NCBI GenBank assembly: GCA_947502835.1
Contig: CANNBJ010000002.1
Span: 62,001-126,000 of the forward strand
Direction of reading: 5' to 3'
DNA: 64,000 nucleotides
Origin: Bdellovibrionales bacterium
GTDB taxonomy: Bacteria > Bdellovibrionota > UBA1018 > CAIMNF01
Shown: positions 37,201 through 46,700 of the stretch, one piece after another
Position numbering within the stretch: the first letter of the stretch is position 1
How the letters are laid out: each line of letters begins with the position of its first letter
Notes under the pieces: model-generated
What the model saw: only the letters and a program-made list of their open reading frames with translations
Database searches by the model: none
Told to the model about the DNA's origin: nothing
Program-made: the position numbers and the translations under genes

Positions 37201-37713
37201 CTTGCAAAAATGCCTCGTGATGGGGGAAATATCAATGGGGACCCGGGACTCAATCCCGGAGACTCCTGGCTTGGTACATCCGACCTCGTGATCGGAAGCG
37301 CCATCCTGAATGACCCGTCCATTTCCATGCCGGGATCAAAATCTACCGGGGTCGGGTATGTCTTGTTTGGCCATCCGAAATCGATTGCGGGTGATTCATT
37401 CCAAACAACGCCAGGACTCTATGTTGGCCCGATTGATTTTCGAGCTACACTGAGGGCTGACCCGGACACGTCAGGAGCCAATCCGCCGGGACCAACCATC
37501 TATCATTATGCACCCATGCAGCTGAGACCCTATGATCCGAACTTCTCCGGGAGCTCACCCATCGGACAATTCTTTTATTCCGGCGCTTGGCTCGGAGACC
37601 TGAACGGAGACAAATCAGGAGACCTCCTCATGAGTACACCTGACCTGAACAGGGGGGCGGATAGCGCCGCGACTCCACTCATCTGGGGCGGAGGATTCAC
37701 GCTCTGGTATTGA
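31246..37713 (+). CDS. Giant FG-GAP repeat lipoprotein 2
   Basis: 2155 residues, GGAGGAG upstream of the ATG, and overlapping the first giant gene by 14 bases. Lipobox LLVSC at about 21-25, then GGKITATFSGIKSV, which parallels the same place in lipoprotein 1, so the two are paralogues. FN3-like strands fill 60-350. At least nine D-x-D-x-D-G-type loops follow: near 395, 496, 595, 1063, 1233, 1378, 1484, 1563, 1738 and a weaker one near 2118 (for example GDVNGDGKEDILTP). Calcium-dependent folding of one or more propellers is expected from the family. Probably outer-membrane anchored and surface exposed. Many Cys residues occur in pairs, suggesting disulfides. Confidence 0.88.
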   Translation: MFSHKVVSLQSILYSFIAFLLVSCSSDGLLGGKITATFSGIKSVQVTGPESVLIDFVTDRRCTSYQILKLPELTPVQTATLPPVKLKGQSQGISPSQNYNFAVSCVQGSESIGLDKSLSATTWNHFDGRLNPTVDQPDGSFEVSWNYFSDPLIKYNVYARELSANTGNSSSLGTLLTGCVVRAGTNKVTIGSPDCPIAGSALKAGSIYEFRVVAVYPDETDSRPHHLMVAPEYAVIRPISSNFDLPNCTLSPLGLGADQNSAILTLRCSPPISASTGCPLNYLSVLARQDGRVVSQGSVSMNSDGSTILEITPLTDQSGTGNDRIVKDLQLEYTCTSSGSPQRSTVRIDSNQPALKYRSLTRKYEYAPEQSYQRNPASGDTSIVAPSALGNAVAVGDFNCNGKPDLALGLPRITYNLAPYFNQTPESGAVKIYYDYASEQDSGQTLPVSSASVSILSFKDLNQGARFGASLAAGNLNRDVSRGPGGPPGTDVFFSCDDLIVGAPNDGSGGGAGRAFIFYGQPGGISNSTNQNISDLRSNQPTCNGDFDNSSCTPVALVPNLTTHFGVDPYFTQSNAGSSTWNQNKSFFGFKVSFVGDFTADGYGDIVVTDPNCSWDGPINRSVIDGSTNRMPGVGCGYLFFGGPNGVRNDQFVGNVPDSTVSNLPAGIPQDGRLLVPFVKFYPPIPQANMHFGASISSGAEIDGRLPVQIPMPGQGLILASGSDFVIGAPDFDYDAGFSSQGSYPNIPGWNSQFTDSVVSPDTATGANTRKFTAPLNKAWAPSADWKQIPIPSSTALKNSTGIAFAYFGRHSFKNYLLGLDSVDSVKFPSGEVSCTSCASDRMKGMQLTSQLSLNIRDRRNGSLNWSSMSAAAQILNDPLLNPVSNFFNCGSRGATKTPLQRTNSSGYYYEHLSCLAGRNNFSVIFPDLKDNDASISQFGSEVSVAGTKEENAIALFNIATSNPSNLTGDSFKLNDSSNAQGDLSSRVVYNPQNKVHFRIKGSPLWELAVPGFHYTPGSGETFDSVSGPFPIRRAPIFEELTSTVPTGSDLSITPGESMEQNDINRDGYADILVSSEPVGSSSGSVGPARIFTYFGNFAGDFSSTVNYPPAESRFHSNASCSVTVDSTNVNTQTVLSTGSISNPGPFSVFDGRSLSELKDSNPQQTRFFTLNARFPYTRIPGDKEFFATLDGQKGGGSLDLGIVTRSGAVGQSCKPQMITHFYGPASSLSTSDLDRDGMSDLLVGFSSHDSNRGLAKAHLSSVNSASGFAKTGRGIGSGAEFSGDLPFSKMGSAVAAVNWLFRPVISSSSINIYDEIHRRDAWVGASGRDNGAGAMFDFKASGYSQSNVSSQPAAGTPLLDSSNTPNNLNAEHSRVIGDVNGDGKEDILTPVLRRDSQGNVFYDAILYFGSALGPITNSYCKQLIGSLSLTSTGGGSALSPSLCLGTPTPPVAYLNGTAVPLPQYLSRPTGVGTSWSIYAFPAGDVNKDGNDDVVAFDSYAATSKLYLFPGYAGGLDVSIPTKADNSLHAQIVTEQSGVGGSAYDANLISNASIYQNLPVRHGDFNGDGFEDLAVGNSGSTSPKAKLNQSSDNKGWLCSAAYLDTLQTNEFTKYCRDGDGVPGHGSVTVFYGGPYGFQAPLSGDYGLSQTPRCDHFYGTCTEGFSSKVKGVYGSLVLGSNNAYSYDSAAVTCSPGVSGGPANCGESATRILNPLFYNIEDSFLSMQSLGFGDSLTVGDFNADGIDDLAVGMSRYWIPDFHKTAFKNTVDPNMRNFGNLSGQSTIQDTASKGSVFIYYGSPRGVLAPKAREMVADYGLAIDSSKNSLPKPVFAVSPPVWTVTDASGDATTAPRLDQHPMAGRRYFASNLASGDFDSIKINGKIASDLAVASGNGQIYIYYGPLCAADNDPTNWYQQTYKYPKVARTSEIALSSGSQAIDMNCTVLNMNTLSASPTDARISVSKPILPQLIDLSDTITPSHALGTTLLAKMPRDGGNINGDPGLNPGDSWLGTSDLVIGSAILNDPSISMPGSKSTGVGYVLFGHPKSIAGDSFQTTPGLYVGPIDFRATLRADPDTSGANPPGPTIYHYAPMQLRPYDPNFSGSSPIGQFFYSGAWLGDLNGDKSGDLLMSTPDLNRGADSAATPLIWGGGFTLWY

Positions 37714-37747
37714 GTGAAACCGAGGAATGGAAAGGGGGAGAAAAGAC

Positions 37748-40700
37748 GTGAAAATTTTGGTCGCAATTCATTCACATTTTCTGCGAACCCTTTTGATTTT
37801 TGGCGTGATGACATCAGGCCTGGTGTCATGCACCGGAGGTGTCAAGCCTCTTGCCGTCAACAGCGGGGGGATGAAAATCACCCCGGGGGATTCACTCGTC
37901 CTCGACTTGGGTGGCATTCGAGAGCTTGATATCAGAAATTTCCGGGTCAGCTTGCGCTCGATAGATCCGAACTTCAAGAATCTCACGCCCTTTCATGATG
38001 TGACTGAGCTTGCAAGGAGCGCTTTGGCCGAGGATAAAACGAACCTCGATCTAGTCCTTCCGAAGAGCGTTACGCCGAGTCGCCCCTTTCTCGTGGTTGT
38101 CGAACTTTTGGACCTCGAGGACTTCCTGATTGATGCAATCTTTACCGGAACTACTGCGACAAGGCCTGACATCAACTCCACCCTCGCCTACTCGCTCCTG
38201 GAATCCTACAATTCCGAATTGAATCCGAAACCTCTTTCAAAATATTCGGATTCACAATTCTCAGGGCTCAAGAATCTGATTCGAACGAAAACCAACCTGA
38301 TGCTCAGTCAATCCGAACATCTAAGCCTTTCATCGGTTCCTTTCGACAAAGTCTTGCGATTTTTCAAAAACGGAATGGCATTCAACCCCTCCTTCCTGAC
38401 TCTTGCCCAGAACCATGGAGTGGGCTTCCGTGCCGTGCCGGAATCTATGCTCGCGGTCCTGGGAGTTACCGCATCGGCAACCGCCGAGAACTCACTGGAG
38501 AGCTGCTTTAAAGGATTTTGCTACAAATACCCAACTGCATTTGAAGTGCAAAAGGCTGACGGCGGATGGATTCCGGCACCTCAATTGCCCTTCAAACAGA
38601 ATTCAAATAACCCGGCACAGATCCTCCCTGGCTCAGCGAGTCCCGATCCAGCGCTTGGTTTGATTGCAATGGAAGGAGAGGGAACGCCCGCAACTCCGAA
38701 ACTTGAGATTGCCGCAACAGGGTATGATCAGGATGACGATTATTTCGAGAAATCGATTCGGGTACGGTACACTCCCCGGATTCTTCCGACCTCTCTGACC
38801 TTGAAACCCGGATTCAATCAGGAAAAACAGGAGGAACTCCCTCAGGATTTTTCTGTCAGCACATCAGGAAATCTCGAGGAAAGTGATCGCTATACTCTTC
38901 TTTCGATCGGATTTCACGAGGCCCTTGATACAGCCTCCCTTGATTCGAGTCGATTCCCCGAGTGCTCCACTCCCGGAGCCTGTCAAACTGCGATTCGAGA
39001 CGTGTTTTTCATGTATACGGACGGGATGGCTTGGGTGCCGTATCGATGGCAGTTCCGTTATCAGGATCTTGCAAGACCTCCGTTTTTCATCAAGGATCAA
39101 AGCCAGAGAATCAACTCCGACCACTTCAATGCAGCCTTGCAGGCCAAGTATCAGGATGCACCGAACCCCCTCACACCGGAATGGCGTGTCCATGACTCTC
39201 ACTGTGAAACCGATCCCACCGCAACTCCCCCCAATAGTCCGATCCAGAACTTCTATCAGCAGATTCAAGGTAAAGGTGACGGCCCCTGGAGCTGTGCCTT
39301 CAAGGTTTCCGATCCTGACCTCAACGACGATCCGAATGGCGCGTTGGATGTGATTCACCTTGGAATTGAAGCGGATGACTTCACCCAGATTTATCTTGGT
39401 GCCAAGCTCGATTCCACGAATTCGGCTGCGTTCAGCACATCCTCGGGCGATATTCCGCTTCTTTTCAATGAGGGAAATGCCTTCTCACTCATGAGCGCAC
39501 AGGGTCAGCAAACGGGAGCTCCCACCTTGCTCTCACCTCCCTTGCCACCCGCCAGCGCGACATCTCCGATTCGCCTTCAGGCGATGACAATGCTGGAAGG
39601 TGAGGCTCAGTGCGGAGGCCACAAGAGATGTGCCGCCGGGCTTGCCCAAGTCGTGATTGACAATGCGGTCAAGGTGGCTGCTGAACAACAAGCAAACCAG
39701 ACTTTCACCTTTTCCCTTGTGGCTCATGATTCAAAGGCGGGAGGCCGATCTATGAAGCATGACGTGAGTCGGGGGATCCTATTCAAACCAAGGGCTCCCC
39801 TTCTCATCAATTACTCCAGTGTGACCCCGCCCCAAGGCGCGTTTCAACTCGAGGACCTGATTCTCAATACCGAGAATCAGCAGGTCCCCGCACGACACGA
39901 CATTCATCTCTCGGAGATCATGTCGCTCGCCAAGCACGCATCGAGCACAAATGCGAGGGATATCGGTTTTGATCCCGAACTTCTCATCGGTCAGGGCAAT
40001 CGAGACGCATTTCAGCTTACAGACGCTCTCCAAAACCCCGTCCAAATGAGTCCCTACCTTACACAACCACGGACGCTTTGCGCGAATCCAGATTCGACGG
40101 ATGATGGAAAGAATTGTCGTGGCGCTTTCGGAGTGCAATTCCAATTCCAAGAGGCGATCAATGGAACCCCCGGCCATCTCGTCAAGCTCGGCAGTTCACT
40201 CCGAATGCTGGACAGAGCTCAATATGTCTATCCAAGGGAGTTTGATTTCGCATGCAATCTCCCTGAAAACAATATCGGGAAGGATTCAAGCGGGCAGATC
40301 ATTTGGGATCAACGTTCGGTAAACGGCGGCTACCTCAGTGAGTCCCTGCCATCCGGAACCCCTGCCTCCAGAGTCAATCCCTCTCTTGGGGGTTGGACTT
40401 TTGAAATTAACATGATCGACCCCGACAATCTTGATCTTCGATCAGGCGAGCCTTCCGATCCAGTACTGGCACGAAAGGACCCGATCCTTACGAATGTTGC
40501 CCATAACGGCAGTATTTTCTATTGCATCCCTCCCAGACCGAATCGCAGCAGTCTCTACTATGAGACTTATTCTGCTACGAATTCCGCAGCGAACAACGGG
40601 ATTGACCCGGATTCCTGCACCGAATGGAGCCCCTCTCCTCCCCTCGAAATGCAGCCGATCCCTGTCTATTACACAGGAAGCGACATCAGCGGTCCGAAAA

Positions 40701-43700
40701 TCAGAAAATTGGTTTATCATCGCTTGCGAGGGCGATGGATGCCTCAAGATCAAGGGCGATCTGGAAAGCTCGACTCACCTGATCCGGCGGGTGTCATCAC
40801 GAATGCATTCACAAGTTTCAAAATTCACGGAAACGTTTTCGACATCAAAGAAGATACAAGGGATCTCACCGAACCCCGCCTCATCGAAAATGTGAATGGG
40901 GCTCCCAAGGCCACGAAAACGAATCCAATTTTGTTCGCAGCAGAGAGAAAGGAGATGCTTCCTTGTCTGTCAGGTCCATTTGCAGGGACAGACAACATCC
41001 TGATTCAGTCCGAAGGGTCGATAAACTCCTCGAGAAGATTCAAGGTTGCAGATACGAATCACACAAATTCCAATTCATTGGGACTCTCCGGCGCCATCTC
41101 GGGAAGGTATGAGGCAGAATTGGCTCTCTTGGGGACCCGAAATCTCGGTGATTTCGAGCTCTTGAAATTCATTCCCTACCTCAATGATTGCACGGCGGAG
41201 GAAACCCGTGACTATGCAACTGCGAGCATTGTCTATGAATTTGCTGGCATCCCTGGCGCGAGCAGCTATTCAATTGAAACCCAAGATCCCACTGATCCAT
41301 CAGGTGCATGGATCAACCGGGGGACTGTGCCAAGTCCAACGTTCTCACTGCCAAACGTCCCCGCATACAAGTCCTTGCGATTCAGGAACACCCCCAACCT
41401 CTCTCCCCCTTTGGTTGGCACAGAGTCCATCCCTGTCACCCTTCAGGCAAATCCAATGCCAGGTCCCGTTTCACTTTCCCAATCCCAGACCCGGACCCCG
41501 GTTCTTTACAGTTCGACTGTGGATGGCACCAATCCCCGAATCCGGTTTCGCTCTCTTTTGAATCACGCCCCGGGAATTTTTTCGTCCTCCTTGAATGGAA
41601 ACTTCTGTCTCAATTTTCAATCCTATCCCTTCGTTACTCCTACCGGGGCATTGACCACGGTATGGCGGTTAACCCGAAGCAATCCCGAGAATCGAACTCA
41701 GGTCGTCTTGAGCTCTCCTCTCATCGAGAAGTGCACCGGTTACAAGTCCCTGGTCATGGAACCTGAATACAAATCCATGGTTTTGGGAGCGATCGGGACC
41801 GGTGCCGACTGCTCCTTTGCATTGAACCAGGTGGTTGCAAGTTTTCAAGGACTTGGATCGAACGATCCGAATGGACCCACGGACATCGAAGCAAGAGTGG
41901 TCTTCAAGATCGATCCTTCACTCCCTGAGTTCGGGAAGCTCTCCCATATGAACTCGACCCCCCCCTTGGACCCCCAGCTTTTCGATCTTTTCTGGTTTCC
42001 CGGTCTCTACGCGGCTGATCTCAAGGCCACTGTTCCCAGAACCAATGGTTTCGTCACGACACATTATGTTCCCGATGTAGATTCTCCATCGGGACTTTTC
42101 TTCAAAGCATACCCCATCAATACATTCTTCTATGACGGGAACTCAAGCTCTCCCACATTCGGGCGTTCCACTTATGCAGGATATCGTGTCAGTCCTCGAA
42201 CTGATACGCCTGATCTGTTTAACCAGAACTCCGGTCCCATCCCTGATTTCACGGGGGTTGATCCGAACAAGGAGTACAGCATTTCAATCCGCGGGGTCGA
42301 TTTCGATCACAAGCTGGAATACACTTCGATTGCATCACCGTCGCCCGATCTTTCAGCCTCACCCGCTCCTTTGAACTTTTTTCGTAATCGTCCGGCACCA
42401 AATGGAGAGACCAAGGCAATCCAAGTTTTCGCATGGCCCCCGCTTCCGGGCTCAGGAGAAACCCGATTGGTCGAGTTCCCCATCACCGCCTCCGATCGCG
42501 CCATCGGGAGAGCAGAGAGGGACCCATATGACGTGTTTTCCTTCGCGTTTGCGACCCCATCTCCCGCTCCTACAAGCGTTCCATCGAGCCCGCCCGCTTT
42601 GTCCGGTTGGGGTCTCCGACCGGATTGCAGCTCTCCCCCCGCCCAATTTCCACTCCAGTCACTTTTGCGATTGGATTCTCTTGCGGATTTCAAGAAGTGT
42701 AAAGTCACTTGGAATCAGCGCGAACAAGATGCGGGGAAAAGATTCGATTACCTCATCCGCGTACAGGACAATATCGGTGCAGATGATACTGTGACCCCAA
42801 AAATCCTGGGTCTCGGCGCAAGGCACCCATCGGGGTCAACCAGCTTAAGCCTTACCTTCCGATACAATCCCCTCTCTCCGGGAGTCATTCTGGTGGCCAA
42901 CACCACTCCCACGGTGCGTTTCACAGTGGATCCAGCCGATGGACCTCTGCCTGGAACAACCTTGGACGACACTCTTCCCTCCTGCGCGACCTCGAACATT
43001 TGCTATCGGAATCGCGCTTGGGCCACCGTCCCTGCACAAAGCTGCAATCACACGACCCGAGTCTGCACCATCAATGTCAGCCAGCAATACAAGCTCCATT
43101 TCATTGAAGTCAGCCGACAGGTCAGAAACCTTGCCACAAATACGCAATCCACCCTTGTAGAAACCCGGGAAGAACAACCCACTCCCTCCTTTGATGGAAA
43201 CTCGGGTTCCCTTACGAATGGACCTCTCGATGTGTTCAATCTTGAAATTTACAATTTGGAGCACAATAAGGCGCCATATTTCACGAATTCCTCAGGCAGT
43301 TCTTTGACCAACGCGACATACTCTGGCCCAGGAATCGGGAACTGGGGCGCAATTCCCCTTCCCCAAGGGTGCGCGAGCGGCGCGGGAAGTGGTTTCAACT
43401 GCAATCTGCAGGTCAGAAACGGTGACACCCTGTGGAATACTCCGGGTTCACCCTCCGCACAACCCACGCCCTACCAGCTTCAGGAGCGCTCGACCCCTTA
43501 TACTGATTTTTCAATTCATGTGCGAGATGTTGCCAATCAGCCAGCACTTCAAACCATCACACTGACACGTCCTTCGCAAGTTCTGATCCTGGATGGTCCA
43601 TATGCGGGCTTGACCTATTCCGTTCCTTCTTTCTCCAATTCATCCCTTTTGAACTGGTCCCAGAACGGCTCGAACGGTTCGGCGATGGGACGTTTTCAGT

Positions 43701-46700
43701 GGGCTCCAACGGATTTAGAGGCTCATATCCTGTCGAATCCGGGAGGGTTCCTGATTCCGATCAAAGCAAGCGATTCGGCGTATCACCCGATGTCGGGGGA
43801 GGTCGGATTCCCGAGCCAATTCACCGTTCCATCCAAGGAAAGCACGATCTGGATTTGGTGCAGACTCAGCGTCGTGAACAATGCCCCTCTTGTGCAGTAC
43901 ATGATTCCACCCTCGAGTCCTTCCGGAACACCCACGTGGAGCAGCTTGGAAAACGCAACCATTGAAGTAAGTACCGGGGTGACAAACACGATCACCGTAC
44001 GGGCGCTCGACCCGGACGTGACCCGTTATCGCCTGATTCCTTCTGAACGAATTCTCGGATTCTTTCCATCCTCGCCCTTAACTGGAACCGCAACCGCTTT
44101 CATGTCTGCCGCGACGCCAGGTGCACCCGCGGGCAGCCCGAATGAAAGTTCGCCGACCGGCGTTGCCCAAAATCTTATTCTCAGCGCGATCCCGACCAAT
44201 TCGAATTTGGGTTCATTTACAGGAACGATCAGCGTTCAGGATCCGGGAGACCCATCTTTAGGACTGGCAATTCTGCCGAATTCCACAAACCCTCCCCGCG
44301 CAGGTCTTTCAAATCCTCTCACCAACGTGTCATTCAATATCAATGTGGTTGGAAGGCCCTACTTCATTGTCCCTCCTCTTGCCTCACCTCCCTCTCAAAC
44401 ACCCGCGCGAACCTATTCAGTCAAGGCATCAGGCGCCACCTCTATCTTCGACTATCCGCTTGCGCTTTTCGTCTCAAGACTCTCTGATCGCAACACCCCC
44501 GGACAAACGAAAAAACCCCACTTTATCGGAGTTCAAATCAAGCCCGCTGTAATGCCCGCCACGATGATTTCGAATTCCCCGACCGGACGTGGATTCCGCG
44601 TGAACCAGGATTACGTATTGAAAGGGCGCTTCAACGTGGAAGATCTGCCGGGGGATCGGCTCGTCACACTGGGATCGGTTCCAGAAACGACGGATTTGAC
44701 GAGGGGCTGCACTGCTACCACTTCCACTGATGCAGCTGTGCTCTCAAACAACAGTATTGTTGCAAGTCTGAAACGGGTAAGCGACTCCGGGGTGGTTGAA
44801 TACTGCAACCTGACTTCGGCGAATGTGAACAATGTGCTGTCGCAGGTGAGCTTGACCCATACCCTCCTGGATGGATCAAGTTCGCAAAATTTTTTCAATA
44901 CTTCCGCTCTGAACTTTGCTTCAGCAAAGCTTGATCGCACCATCGCGGTATCGGATTTGTCATCAATCAATACGGAGTTTCTCGATTTCTCGAAGCGTTG
45001 TACCGAATTTTGCACCGGCACGCCCACTGGCAATGGCGGCTTCACCCTGAGTTCGGGGGAAATTGCCGGGAACTCCACACCAACCCCGGGATTTTCACCC
45101 ACCTTGTCCTACGGCCCGAACTCAAACGGCCGGGGCGCGGTCTTCAACATCAACGACCAGAATGTCGCAACCAAAACATATACGGACCAACTCCCCCAAA
45201 CCAACTCTGTGATGAACAGTTTTGTTTCAAAAGGTGAGCAGCTCGCTTTTGCCGTGCAGCTCGCTAGCCCACCTGCCGCACCCGGGGTTCAGGCGCGTTG
45301 GTATGTCAATGGATGCCTTAAAAAATCAGAACCGGTAACTCCGTCAACCCAGACCCTGAGCTACAACATGTCTGTTCCTTCCACCGGGGGCGGACTCAAC
45401 AATGACTGCTCGGGACAGTATTCCCGATTCGTGAGCGGAGGGGGATTCCTGATGCTGGGGAGGGCGACGAGGGCCAATTCGGATGGAGGGTACCTCGGCG
45501 ACCTGATGGTTCAACTCGTGCTCGCGAATCCGTCGGAAACCATTTCCGCCGCCACGGATGGAAGTTCATCGAAGACCTATGCATTCCACATGAATGTAGT
45601 GAACACGATCCCCAGAATCATGACAGAAACAGATCAACGGATCCGTGCCGCACCGATTACCGTCCCTTCGACCTCCACCAACCCGCTTATCACAAGTGCT
45701 CCCAACGGCATTCCCTCCAAATTCATGCTCTCCTTTGATGCGGGTGTCTCTTCCATGTATGCCTATGTCGGAAGAAATTTCCTGAGCGGGACCGCCGCAG
45801 GCAATCCCTACACTGCTGGTACCTCTGTCCATGTCCGTGAGTTCAACGTGGATGGAGGAGCGGCTCCCTCTCCAGCTCCGAATAGTAGGGATTTGTTCTG
45901 CAACGGGTATAACTATGCACTTTCGAACGGTGATCCAAACCAATTCATGTTTGGCTTGGATGCAAGCGGAGGACTCTCCAATCTGAAAATAGCAACCTCC
46001 ACCTACGGGGGCACGGGTACAATGACGAGCGCCTATCCCACCGGAACCGGTCAGATTCTCGGCTCGCGCAACACCTCTTGCTACTTTGAATTCTCGAGTC
46101 AAACTCAAGGAACCAGCGCGGGAAGCTCTCTCGATACTTCGGGGGCAAGAAGCGGTCAGATTCTTGCGTATTCCCCGCACCGGCTCGGGAGCAGGGGAGC
46201 AACGATGTGGACGCCTTCTTCGGGCGGTACCGCATCTTTCTTCATCGAAGGAATCAAGGCTCGCAGCCTGTTCTGGATGAACTCTTCCCCGATGGCAACG
46301 GCACCAAACATTTATGCCACTCTTCCCTCAACACTTGTCGCCTTTGCAAACAACACCATTTTGAAATCCCTCACCATCCCGGGCACGGATCGCTTGATCC
46401 AACTGGTCGGTTTGAGAGAGGGCCAATTCAGCAACTATCAGGGTGCGGTTTTGGTTTCCAATCTTTCCGGCCCAAGCGGAACTTTGGTCGCAAGTCTTCA
46501 AGAGGAAATCTCTTTTGGCCAGAACGGGTGCACGTTTCAGGGCGCCGACAAAACCTATCCGATCGATGCGGTATATAGCACCACTGACGACATTCTGTTT
46601 CTCGTCGGATTGGAGCTTCCTGATTCCGGTGCGGCCGTTGGCAAGCTCTTTGAAATCCGCAACTTCTTGAATCCAACCGGAACCAATCCCCGTCAGTGTC